Positions 24,491 through 35,480 of a DNA stretch of 64,000 nt are shown piece by piece (the first letter of the stretch is position 1; each line of letters starts with the position of its first letter). The DNA lies in NCBI GenBank assembly GCA_020205615.1, contig CM035153.1, forward strand, positions 98,790,735-98,854,734, in the 5' to 3' direction. The stretch is from Panax quinquefolius (Eukaryota; Streptophyta; Magnoliopsida; Apiales; Araliaceae). Both the position numbers and the translations under genes were made by a program. Under the pieces are notes generated by a model. The model did not search any database and was not told the origin of the DNA. It saw only the letters and a program-made list of their open reading frames with translations.

Positions 24491-25136
24491 CTATTCACTA
24501 CGCCTTTTTCTTGATCTTGGACAACCTTTTGCCTGATGACCTTCTATCCCACAAATAAAACAGATACCTTCCTTTGGATTGGGACAATGAGGAGAAATAT
24601 GTCCCTCATGTCCATAATTATAGCAAACATTTTCCCCTTTCCTGTATAAACCTTCATATTTCTTATTACAGTTTATACACTTTTCTATTCGGTTAAGGTT
24701 CCCTTGGTTGTTATCAGGATTTCCTAAGTTACGGCATTTCATATTTTTTCCCCTTCTTGCTCGGAGTTGCACGAGCTTTATTGCTTTTGGCTCCCATTTG
24801 ATCAATTTGGATTTTAAGCTTATCTTGTTCTTCCATTGTTTCGATTAATGCTTCTCGCAATTGACTATTTAATAGCTTCTCTATTTCCCACAACTTTTCT
24901 AGAGAAGAAACCTTATTCCTCAGATTCTTCACTTTCGTTGATGCTTGATCAGCTCCAACTTCAGTGTCTGAATCACCATCTGTTAGTTCCACCGTTTATG
25001 GGTCTAGTATTACATTTTCCATTATAACCACCTCATCCAAGTTGCTTTCAATGTGAGCCTCTATTTCAACTATTGGCTTTGATATTGGCTCCTTCTTTAC
25101 GATCTGAGGGTATCTTAATTCTTTTCCACCTGACAT
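24491..25136 (-). pseudogene. Family A ORF1, copy A2 (one stop, one frameshift)
   Basis: It starts at ATG 25134-25136 (MSGGKEL) and ends at the TAG at 24491-24493 after KRRSE, about 214 residues. An acidic N-terminus is followed by a coiled coil (about residues 70-105), a basic linker (SKKGK) and zinc knuckles ending CFICGIEGHQAKGC. A stop near 25000 and a frameshift near 24750 break it. CINCNKK resembles a third, partial knuckle like the first one of gag2. I do not recognise this ORF as a named family. Its order before gag is conserved in A1, A2 and A3. Confidence 0.78.
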
Positions 25137-25343
25137 CTACACATAAATTTACCTGATTAGCATATAATATATACACATAACAAACAATAGTTTTATATAG
25201 GTTATCTTTATTTTTGTTTGACGATGAATTTATCCAATTCATCTCCTTTTTAAACTCTATATGAGGTATTTATATTTTCAACGTTTTCCTCTGTCGTAAG
25301 GTTATAGCCTAAGGTCTATCCCACCTAAGGTTTCTAACCCTAA

Positions 25344-25356
25344 AGCTCTGATACCA
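25344..25356 (-). other. Family A primer-binding site (A2)
   Basis: The minus strand reads TGGTATCAGAGCT, three bases from LTRb. It matches the initiator-Met tRNA end exactly over TGGTATCAGAGC. Confidence 0.92.
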
Positions 25357-25359
25357 TAA

Positions 25360-28300
25360 TGTGACGCCCCCAAATTCAGGTATTTGAAACCCAAACTCGG
25401 TGCTTCATGATACCATTTTTATGAGCGGAATAATACTAATAATAATAACAATAATACAAATATCAAACTTAATTTACATATATCAGAGTCTAATCCCTAG
25501 TACGCAACCTTTAATACATTACAATACATGATAATAATATATATCATTGTCTTAATAAAGTTAAACTATTACATAATATAACACCAACTTATTCTGCAAC
25601 CTTTCCTTTCCCTTTGTTCTTGGTCGAGCCTTCTGGTTAATCACACTTAGCTAAAAATATTTAAATTAAGCAAGGATGAGCATTTGAGTGCCCAGCAAGT
25701 AATAGCAATCAATAAAAGTTATCTAAAAAAAGTAATTGTTTTCCTTGAATAACACTTCTACAACGAATCAACAGTTATGAAGTAAGCTGAAGCAACAATA
25801 AACAACATATCATTTCAATTTCAAATTTTTGAAACTACGTGTTGACTATAAATGGGGATCATTCGATAGACTATGAACATTGTTTTCTATTTTCAAAAAG
25901 GTTAAACAGAACTTCATCTGTAAATCGTCATAACTTACAGGCATGGGGGTGATCAACCCGTTATGCCCTGTATTGATCAATACTACATGTTTGAATGATA
26001 TTTTCATCCAGCATATTTGCCTTAGGCAGATAAAAGTTTTCGAGATTCAGGATGTTCATATTAGTCTAGAATCTGAACTAAAACAATTCGGTTGGAAACA
26101 ATAAAGTTCTATCTTGTTCAACAATATTTTTAAATCTGTGTCTAGCTGAATCAAATAGCTTGGACGACTTTTAAGTCAATGTATAAATACTGGAAACCAA
26201 TAAGTATGTATCAACATGTGATAAAATATAATGATTATCCAAGTGAGGTCACTTGTAAAACCATGCTTAGAAATTAACATATAGAATATATATCTTGATT
26301 TATAATAACAGATTTAATGAACTTGCACAATATATTATAATTAAATAACATACTTATACAGAATCATTACATAAGTATATACAAGGTTATGATATTTGAA
26401 CAATGAAAAAGAATAGTTCAGATATTAGCTTACACATGTTCATTGCATAAGTAAATGCAAGGTTAAGATACTTGCCTGATCTGCTCCTTATAAAACTTAG
26501 TTTTATCTTTTATATCAAGACCTATCATTAATAAGATCATTTTATCGATTAGAATAAGATAACATAACACATAGTACTACTATATGCAATCAGCACATAA
26601 CCTAATCATATTGTCACATATGTTTAGCAATAATTGAATCACAAACATACACTTATCAAGTCAACCTATCTAAGTCAAGATCAATTTCTGAAATATTTCA
26701 GGGTACCGACGGCTTTATCGGTTAATTATCGAGTCTAAAACTCTATCCTGTAGTTCAATATCCATTTAGACTATTTAAATAACAGTCTTATTATTTTTAA
26801 ATGACTTATAATAATTTTAAAATAATTATTATAATTTTTCATGATTTTTCAAACACCAGAATCATTATAAAATGATTTAAATATTAAATAATTCTATTAT
26901 CATTAATATTTAATTAATATTAAAATACTAATGAAACCATTGTCAAAATACTAAAGTTATTTATAATAACTTAAAATACTTTTAAAGTATTAATACTACC
27001 CTTACATAATTTTTAAAACATTTAAAATCATTTTTAATTAATTACCATTAATATTTAAATATTAATGTATTATTTATCAAAATATTAAAAGTCATTTATT
27101 ATAACTTAAAATATTTTTAATTCATTTATATCCTTTTAAAATGATTTTTAAATTAATAAAACCATTTTAAACTATTTATTTAATATAATTATTAAATAAA
27201 TTTAATATCATTAATATTAAATTATCAATGAAATTTACCCTTAAATATTAAAAGTTATATTTTATAACTTAAAATTTTTTAAACACTTTATTATTAATTT
27301 AAAATGATTTTTATACTAATAAAATCATTTTTAAACTAATTTATTTAATATAATTATTAAATAAATCTAATATCATTAATATTAAATAATTAATGAAATT
27401 TGTTTTAAAATATTAAAATTTATGTTTTATAACTTAAAATATTTTTAAATACTTTATTATCATTTAAAATAATTTTAATATAATAAAATTATTTTAAAAT
27501 AATTTATTTAATGTATTTATTAAATTAATTAAATATCAATAATATTCAAATAAATACTAATATTTATGAAAAATATGTGAAATTATTAAAAGTTAATTTT
27601 TATAACTTCAAATAATTTCTTAATTAATTTTTGTAATTTTCAGAAATTATTTTCTATTTTTAAATGATTTTTGGAAAATAAATTATTTAAAATTAATAAG
27701 TCTGTCGTTAAAGCCTTTAGCGGCAGAAAGTGTTGTCTTAGGTGTTCTTGAGCCTCAAGAACATTCATAGACAGTGATAAAGGTACCTACTTTGCCATGA
27801 ATATATGTCAGATCTTAATGTTTCTAGGCAAAATATAACTTTGATCTTGTAGTACTAATGTAATACTATAATTATCATGCAAGTTCTGGATCAGATTTCA
27901 TCACACAAGCAAGATATGGAAGCTCAAACTATCTGTCAGAGTTGTTCTTCGTTTTCTGGGTTACCCAGAAAACAAGAACCGCTCGACTGATCACTTTTGG
28001 GCTTCCACAATTTGCTTCCTATGTTATGTTTTGGTGTTATAATGGTTATAGATTGTAGCCAGCATGACAAGGAAGAGATCTATTACATAAAATCAAAATA
28101 ACAACAACAGAACAAGCAGATCTATGCCGGTCAATGTCTGTCAGAGATCATGTTCATCAGTTTTCTAGGTTACCCAGAAAACTGCTTTCATGATCGTCTG
28201 GCCTTCTTTTCCCAGCCACTAAATCCATCCTATTTGATAGTTATGTGATCTAAGATCATGAATCAATAGTCCATATACCAATCTACAAGATAGATACAAA

Positions 28301-28839
28301 AAAAAGAACAAAGAAACGACCACCTGCCAGATTTAGAGCCATAAACTTCTTGTGCAGAAGGTTCTAGGAAAGAATATGGGTTACCCAGAATGGTCGAGTC
28401 ATGGCCGGTCAACATAGTTTGACCATTAATAATATTTAATCTACAACATATCTGACTCTGAATCAAGTTCCAGAGTAAATACCTTACAACATACTACAAA
28501 TACAACCCTTTAAACAAACAAAAACATAAATAGACAGAGATCTATGGGACCTGACATTTGGTTGTCAGACCATATTTCCCAATTTTCCAAATTTTGAAAA
28601 TCTTCAATTACGAGCACTTAGATGTTATGGATCTACAAGATACCAACCTAGATCATTGATTAACACTACATAGAACATATTACAACACATAAACACCAGA
28701 TCTAACACAGCATTAAGGGTCAGATTCTTAGTTAGGGTTTTATACCTTTATGAACCAATTCTTGATTCTAAGCTCCTGATTGGTTATGAGTAGTAGTGGG
28801 GCTTTGTTTTGAGACTGAAACACCTTAGGATTTCATGGG

Positions 28840-28876
<37 letters not shown>

Positions 28877-29573
28877 TATGTTAAGTGTTTGTGTATGAAT
28901 GAGGCTTGAATGCCACTTTTCTCTCTCTTGATCTATACATAATGTGGTGCAATGCATTTGGCTGATATAAAAGGCTGATTGCTGGAATTAATTTAAGTCA
29001 CATGGAGTTGTTAGAGTTGGTGAGAAACTCAAATTTTATCAAGATTTTCAAGCAACATAATAAAGAATTAAAAAATAGCTTTTTGGACATTTGGCTTTCA
29101 AATTTAATGGCTATTTGGTAATCCTTGACAAACCCTTAGGGTTTAACCCTTATGGTTTATTCCTAAGGTTTGGCAAATAAGTATTGTAGGATTTCTTATT
29201 AGAACTAAAATGAAATTTAAAGTTTCTAAAAATACAAATTAGGGTTCCCTAATTAGATTAGGTTTCCTAATGATCTAGACTTGCAAATTAGGTTTAAAGA
29301 GTTACTAACTAGCATTAAGATAACTAAATTAGCTATTAGGATTTCTAATTTAATAATTAGGGTTCTTAAATAATAATTAGGGTTTCTAAATATTAATTAG
29401 GGTTTTCCCTAATTTAGATTATAATTCTATCACTTGTTATTAATCACATTAACACAATTTATGACCGATATTAAACTCCAGCTTGAGTTTTAAATTAAGG
29501 TTTAACAGAGTATTGCTAGGGTTTGGTCATGATACAACATAATTGACCAACCATTACCGGTCCACATATACTG
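25360..29573 (-). repeat. Family A LTRb, first part (split by B3)
   Basis: It starts TGTGACGCCCCCAAATTC and continues after B3 at 38296-38771, giving a complete LTR of about 4.69 kb. It carries a (GA)n run at 28843-28874 (longer than in LTRa), the AT-rich tandem repeats, and the AGGGTTT cluster. It is both the 5' LTR of A2 and the 3' LTR of A3. No gene is seen. Confidence 0.9.
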
Positions 29574-32405
29574 TGTGACGCCCCCAAAATAGGTCCATTC
29601 CATCCAACCCATTCTGAGCCGCCAAATACATGGTACAGAAATAACTACAACTTTATTATTACAACATATAAAAACTGTGAGTTTAAATACGAGATATTGC
29701 CATCTAGACAATATCCACACGCAAAATAAATCCCCATCATAATTATTGATACATTATTTTACAAAATGGTGAGGACTACTAAACAACTCTCTCTAGACCC
29801 TTCATTCCATACCCCAGACTAGTACTCGCTACATTCTCGCCTCCCGAGAAGAAAAATGGAACAACAAGGAAAAGGGTGAGCTCAACTAGCCCAATAAAGA
29901 ATATTATGACTAAGATAATATACAACAAATTATCGTTAGTCTTCAACAGGAAAAATCTAATAGAATACAATAGACAACAAATTTTAAATAAATATTCGCA
30001 ATGAAATAATAATTCATTAGAATAGTTAAGTAGAGAATGCAAACTACTATCTTCTATATATGAATTTAAAAGTTCATCGTCGATATTTTATCCTCGTAAC
30101 ATCAATCAATATATATCTGAATCAAATATTCATCTTTGCACTACTGAGGCCGAAGATATTCATCGATTAATCATGTTCATCTAAACACTGCTCATCTTTG
30201 CACTACGGGCCAAAGATATTAATCGATCGGTCATGTTCATCTCAACACTGCTCATCTTTGCACTACGGGCCAAAGATATTCATCAAGAAATCATTCATCT
30301 TTGCTACTGAGCCAAAGATATTCCATAATATCATCATTTAAGACTGAAGATGATGAAAATATTTTTAAAAAGCGAATCCAAAGAAACAAAATGACAAGGA
30401 TTAAGGATTAAGGATTCGTACTTTGTTTTATCTATGTCCAACAATACCTCAAAAATAATCATAGTGGTGTAAAATTCAAGAATGATCAAAACATGGATAC
30501 AATCAAATCTAGTATCCGAATAGATATTTTTAGACGAAAAGAAGAAATTTCACTTTTCTATGAATAATGTCGATTCGTGAATAATTAGTGTCGTATACGT
30601 GAATAAATAATCAAGTATCGTGAATAGTAACTCCGACACCAAAAGATAGAAATTTCACAAAAAAAACATCTTCACGCTTCGTGAATAGTACTCGTGAATA
30701 GTAACTCGTGAATAGTAACTCATGAATAGTAACTCGTGAATAGTAACTCATGAATAGTAACCCCGACATGAAAAAGTTCCAAATTTGATAAAAAGTTCCA
30801 ACCAATATTTCAGCATAATGATATTGAAGAAATAATATCATTTGAGAAGAAAATAACATCCCTTACCTCGAAAAGCAAGATTCTAGTTGAAACAGGATAT
30901 AGGCTATGACTTGAACTTGCAATCAGTATAGCAATACTCAAAGTATACTCAAAATACTCACAAGAATAAACGCTCGATAATATAGAGAGAAAAATTCGGT
31001 TTACGGTGTGATTTTCAATTCTAACCTAAGCACCTATTTATAGGAAATTGCTTAGAACACCAAAGCGAAAATTGAATATAATAATATTATTTATAAACAA
31101 AATTCCTTAGCCCACCTTTGAAATCTGATTTCACCCATAGCACATGTTAAATGAGGTTCACAAACTCACAAAAAACGTTTTTCTCAAAATAATTAATTAA
31201 AACTCCCAAAATCAATTATTTGAACTCAAAACTTCAATAATTCATAATAAATAGCCCTTTATCGTAAAATTTGAATCACATGACTTTTTATAGGAAATTC
31301 AATTCTCTACAATTTTGCGAAAGAAAGATTTTCCAAATTCCAAATGTAAATTGGCCAAAATCCACAAACTATTCGATTTTACGATCTATTATCAATTTTC
31401 TATTCGAAATGGGTCCACCAACACACAAAACATGTGTTAAACATTTAATGCCACAAAATACTCTTCCTCCTCATATACTCATATATCCCACATTCATTAT
31501 AAAAATATCACCGCTAATATATTATTAAAATAATATATTTAAATGAATTATTTTATCGTAAAAAGATAAAATATTAATTTTCAACAATTGTCACATTAAA
31601 AATTTTCTCCATCTATATCCACATAAAATCAATATTTTCCTCATCATATAAATCAATAATTAATTATTCACAAATAATATTACAGAATCATCACAGTCTT
31701 GGCAACTAAGTAGCTCCTGGAAAGAGGGGCTTTCAATAAGGATCTCTCCTTCTTCGGCGCCGCAATTAGGTGACCAAACCTCTCCTTAGGCGTAACTTTC
31801 TAGACATTGCCAATAATGTTATCCAATAATATTATTCAGATAATATGAATTATTGCTTCGATAATAAAAAAATAATCGTGTAATGATAATTATTGAAACA
31901 ACAAGAATATAAAATATCAATGCAACAATTATTGAATCAATAAAATAAAATATCGAATAGCGATAATTCTTTGTAACAATTATTGAGTAGTGCCTTCTTA
32001 CGTAAGAATCAATAATTAGTGCAATAGTGTCTTCTTGCTCAACAACGCGTATTAGTGTGTTTTAACCACCGGTATTCCAACAAAGATAATTACTGAATAA
32101 CTACGCCTGTTATTTATAAATAACTTATATTTGTCGCTTTCTTCATCCAATCGCTTTTTTCGGTTATGGGGCCCATAAAAAGACCCAAGCACCGTCATTA
32201 TCGAATATTCCCAACAAAGCATTTAATATTCCACGACCAAAACGAATATTCCCAACAATAATGAATATTTTATAACCACTTGCTTATTCAAATATTTATG
32301 TATTTTTACCCATAACTATCCACATTAATAAAATCGACCCTTACTATTTCAAAATAATAAATAGAGGAAAATAAATTTCATTTATTAATAATTTGGGGTC
32401 TTACA
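29574..32405 (-). repeat. B3 3' LTR (2832 bp)
   Basis: TGTGACGCCCCC...GGGGTCTTACA on the plus strand. TATA box on the minus strand at 31035-31042, minisatellite about 30681-30759, palindrome CTTACGTAAG at 31997-32006. Confidence 0.92.
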
Positions 32406-32416
32406 ACCTCCCCTCC

Positions 32417-32692
32417 TTATGAAATTTCGTCCTCGAAATTGACGTACGTACCTGGTATTTCGAAAAGATGAGAATACCTCGCTTTCATTTTCGTTTCCAA
32501 CTCCCAGGTCATTTTCTCAATATCATGGTTTCTCCACAAAACCTTAACTTGTGGTATAACCTCGGTATATAGGACATGTTCTTTCCTATCCAAGATCTTG
32601 ACAGGTACCTCCTCGTACGTTAAGTCTTCGGCTATCTCGTCCGGTTCTAACTCAATGACGTAGTTCGGGTCGTCCACATATTTACGTAACAT
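32417..32692 (-). pseudogene. B3 pol C-terminus with chromodomain (open fragment)
   Basis: This uninterrupted 91-codon fragment is the end of a Gypsy polyprotein. It has RKYVDDPNYVIELEPDE, then the chromodomain-like segment VKILDRKEHVLYTEVIPQ, VKVLWRNHDIE and MTWELE. The conserved aromatics of LWRNH and TWE are present. In chromoviruses this tail follows integrase and guides insertion into marked chromatin. Its likely upstream partner, the GPF module, is at about 32740-32860 in another frame. No stop lies within the fragment, but it has no start of its own and no integrase core ahead of it. Confidence 0.8.
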
Positions 32693-34080
32693 CGATACGT
32701 GAAAAACGTTATGAACACGCGCGTCGTACTTGGCGATAAAAAGCGAGTCTATAGGCCACGCAGCTTCCTATTCGATCGAGAATTTCAAATGGATTAATAA
32801 ATCGAAGGTTTGAGCTTTCTTCCATTCTTGCTTTTGAAATAACAACTTCTTGCACCTCCTTCTTCAAATTCATCACTCCGGTGTGTTGAATAAGCGACTT
32901 TAACTTTATCGATTAAAGTCGATTATACTCGTATATCATCACGTGGGTACCTAGAGTTTTCATCTCCATCTCTATTATTTGTAAATTATACTGAAATGAG
33001 TCTTTGACAATATCGTACTCGTACTTGTATCGATATTCTACTCAACACGTCGGCTACCACGTTCGCTTTTCGGGATGGCATGGTCGTAACATATCTTTGA
33101 AATGAGTCTCCTCTTGAGTTCTTCAAGCTCTTCCCACATTCCTTGCTTCATTCAATTTTGTATCTCTGAGTCGAATTCACGTTAATGGAATAGCGATTCG
33201 AGAATATCCTTCAACGAATCTCCGATAATAACCAACTAAGCCTAGAAAGCTACGTATTTCGATTACCGACTTAGGTTGTTCTCAACTGTGACTCATATCC
33301 CAACCTTGGATAGCACATTTTCAATGACACCTATCAGTTTACTATGGCACGAATATGGTGTCCCCTACGGAGAGTCTGGCTTCGGTGCATTCCACAAAGG
33401 AAGTCACCAGATAAAGGCTCAGGTACCAAATTCTATAGTTGAATTTTTAACTCCTGAAGTTCAATAGGAGCCATTCGATATGAGATTTTAGAAATGAGTT
33501 TTGTATCGGGTTCAAAATCGATACAAAATTTAATATCAGTCTTTGGAAGTAAGCCAAGAAATTCTTCAGGAAATACGTCAGGAAAAATCAATAACAACAG
33601 GAATATTATTCAAATCTGACGTGTCTTTATTCAAATCCATAACATGGACTAAGAAAACTTGACATCCGTAATAAACGAATGACTTCATGGCTTGACATGA
33701 AAATGTTTGACTACAATGGTTTGATTGCTTGAATTCGAATAACAGGTTGCTTAGGAATATGAAAACTAACAACCTTACGAAAGTAATCAATTTCGGCATA
33801 ATGAGTAGTTAACCTTAAAATCACATCAAAAGCAAATATCTCTATAGAAATAAGGTTAACAGGTAATGTGACAGTGCCAACCTGAATCAAGCAAGATTTC
33901 TAAATAACGGATGTAATGAAAGTTTCTCCTAACGGAGTCTCCATAAATAGGTCAAAGTCTAATTTCTCCGTAGTCAAGTTCAAACGTTGAGCGCAAGCAA
34001 GAGATAAAAGAATGGGTAGAACCGGTATCTAGTAAGGTATAAACTTCGCAAGAATTTATAATTAACTAACCCGTGCTAAC
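32693..34080 (-). pseudogene. B3 pol remnant upstream of the chromodomain
   Basis: From high to low coordinates: retropepsin LLDTGSTHSF (about 34018-34055), the protease body, RT start with YRMAPIEL (about 33470-33500), the RT thumb motif [20 protein letters not shown] (about 33190-33255), RNase H end NVVADVLSR (about 33040-33085), and integrase GPF region (about 32740-32800). Only about 200 bp separates the RT start from the thumb, so the palm with the catalytic residues is gone. Most of RNase H and the integrase core are gone too. The protease DTG is intact, unlike in B2. Confidence 0.82.
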
Positions 34081-34089
34081 TTCGTTCGG

Positions 34090-35293
34090 GTTCCTCGCAT
34101 TTTGACCGGTCACGACAAACGCTCTTCCAAGAACCGTTGACTTTGACTTTTCTGGGACATCTTTTTGAGTCACCATTCCCGCTGGACTAGGTTTCGATAT
34201 TGTACAATCTCGAGCGATATGTCCTTCTTTTCCACAATTATAGCATACCTTAAACCGCTAGGGCGCGGTTTGGTGATATGTCCCTCTTTCCGCATTTGTA
34301 ACATACGACCGGTGGTCGTTCTCCTCCCTAGAACCAGCTTCTTCTTTGCAAGACCGCTGCGTCTTCACATGGTCATTGTTAAATCTCCTCTTTTAAAATC
34401 TCCTCCCACTTCGCTTTCTTCTATTTTCATGGCCACGATTACCACCAGTGTAGTTCTAGCTTTTGTCCGTATTCTTCTTTCTCCGTGGTTATCGTTATTC
34501 GATGATCGCTATCTTCTAGATGATCCAGTTATGGTCCCTCGGTTGAACGTATTTCGTTATCTCGCTCTAACAACCGAGCCTCGCTGACAACATCCTAATA
34601 GAGAGAAAATTTATGAGAAATGAGATACTGACGTATGCCGGGTTTCAAACCTCTCAGAAACATTCGCGTCATACGATCCTCATTCTCCACCAAATGAGGT
34701 GCAAACCTAGATAACTCCGCGAACTTCGCCACATACTGGGACACCGTCATGTTATTCTGCTCCAGTCTAATAAACTCCACTTCCTTCATATGACGAATAC
34801 TTTCAGGGAAGTACTTGTCATTGAACTGTTTCTGAAACGTCTCCCATGACATGCTGAGTGCAACTGGATGGGTACGCTTCACAGATTCCCACCAATAATC
34901 TGCCTCGCCACGGAACATAAAGGTGGTGAATGGAACTTTATGTTCCTCCGTGCATCCCAAGACATCGAATATCTTGATAATTTGTTTGACCCACGCTCCG
35001 CCTTTAATCGATCCGGCTTTCCCCGAGTGCTCGTGGTCCCAACTCTTTGAATCTGCTTGGTGTGACCACCCGTGAATTGCTATCATTTCCTCCTATATTT
35101 TGAACACGAGTCTCCTCGTGCGATTTTGCATGAATCGCAAAAAAGCTTCTAAACATCCCTCGCTCATCATCTCGCTTTCGGTGTTGTTCACAGGGAGGTA
35201 CATTGCCACTGTTGTTGCACGTTCTCCTCGCTCGGTAAAATACAGGGCATCTCCACGGTCTCATTTACTCCATCATTAATATTCTCACGACAT
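34090..35293 (-). pseudogene. B3 gag (best-preserved B Gag, frameshifted start)
   Basis: The ATG at 35291-35293 is followed by a short deletion relative to B1, giving an early stop. The core at 34595-35086 is open for 163 codons and shows a full retrotransposon gag domain: KIFDVLG, FRGEADYWWESVKRTHPV, MSWETFQKQFNDKYFPESIR, EFIRLEQNNMTVSQYVAKFA and RMFLRGLKPGIRQYL. Downstream, CYKCGKRDI and a second knuckle precede the protease region. Gag forms the particle and binds RNA. Broken N- and C-terminal joins make this copy unlikely to be functional. Confidence 0.88.
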
Positions 35294-35465
35294 TCTCAAA
35301 TCTTGTCATAAAACAAGGGTTAATTAAGGAAAACAATATATCACATAATATCCCTATATACTAACCAACTAACAAATAAGCTTAGGTAGGACACACTAGC
35401 GAAGGATTTACTCGTCTCTCCTCCTAGTTCTATTCCCCATCTCCGAAGCGGAGATCATATCCCTA

Positions 35466-35477
35466 AGCTCGATACCA
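35466..35477 (-). other. B3 primer-binding site (one base lost)
   Basis: The minus strand reads TGGTATCGAGCT against TGGTATCAGAGCT in B1 and A, a one-base loss at CAGAG. Confidence 0.75.
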
Positions 35478-35480
35478 AAC

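Larger units (their letters stand above)
22800..25359 (-). mobile_element. Family A internal region A2 (uninterrupted, 2560 bp)
   Basis: This is the only intact-length A internal region in the window. In element sense it has PBS 25344-25356, ORF1 24491-25136, a spacer of about 275 bp, gag2 23104-24214, about 300 bp of 3' untranslated sequence, and a PPT next to LTRa. After gag2 (ending ARVFNMTV) there is no protease, RT, RNase H or integrase. That makes A a gag-only, TR-GAG-like non-autonomous LTR element with unusually long LTRs. It serves as the uninterrupted reference for the insertions in A1 and A3. Confidence 0.88.

Noticed and set aside
32417..32692. Chromodomain fragment as a host chromatin gene
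   Set aside because: It lies directly inside the polypurine tract end of B3 and has the Gypsy polyprotein tail signature, so it belongs to the element.
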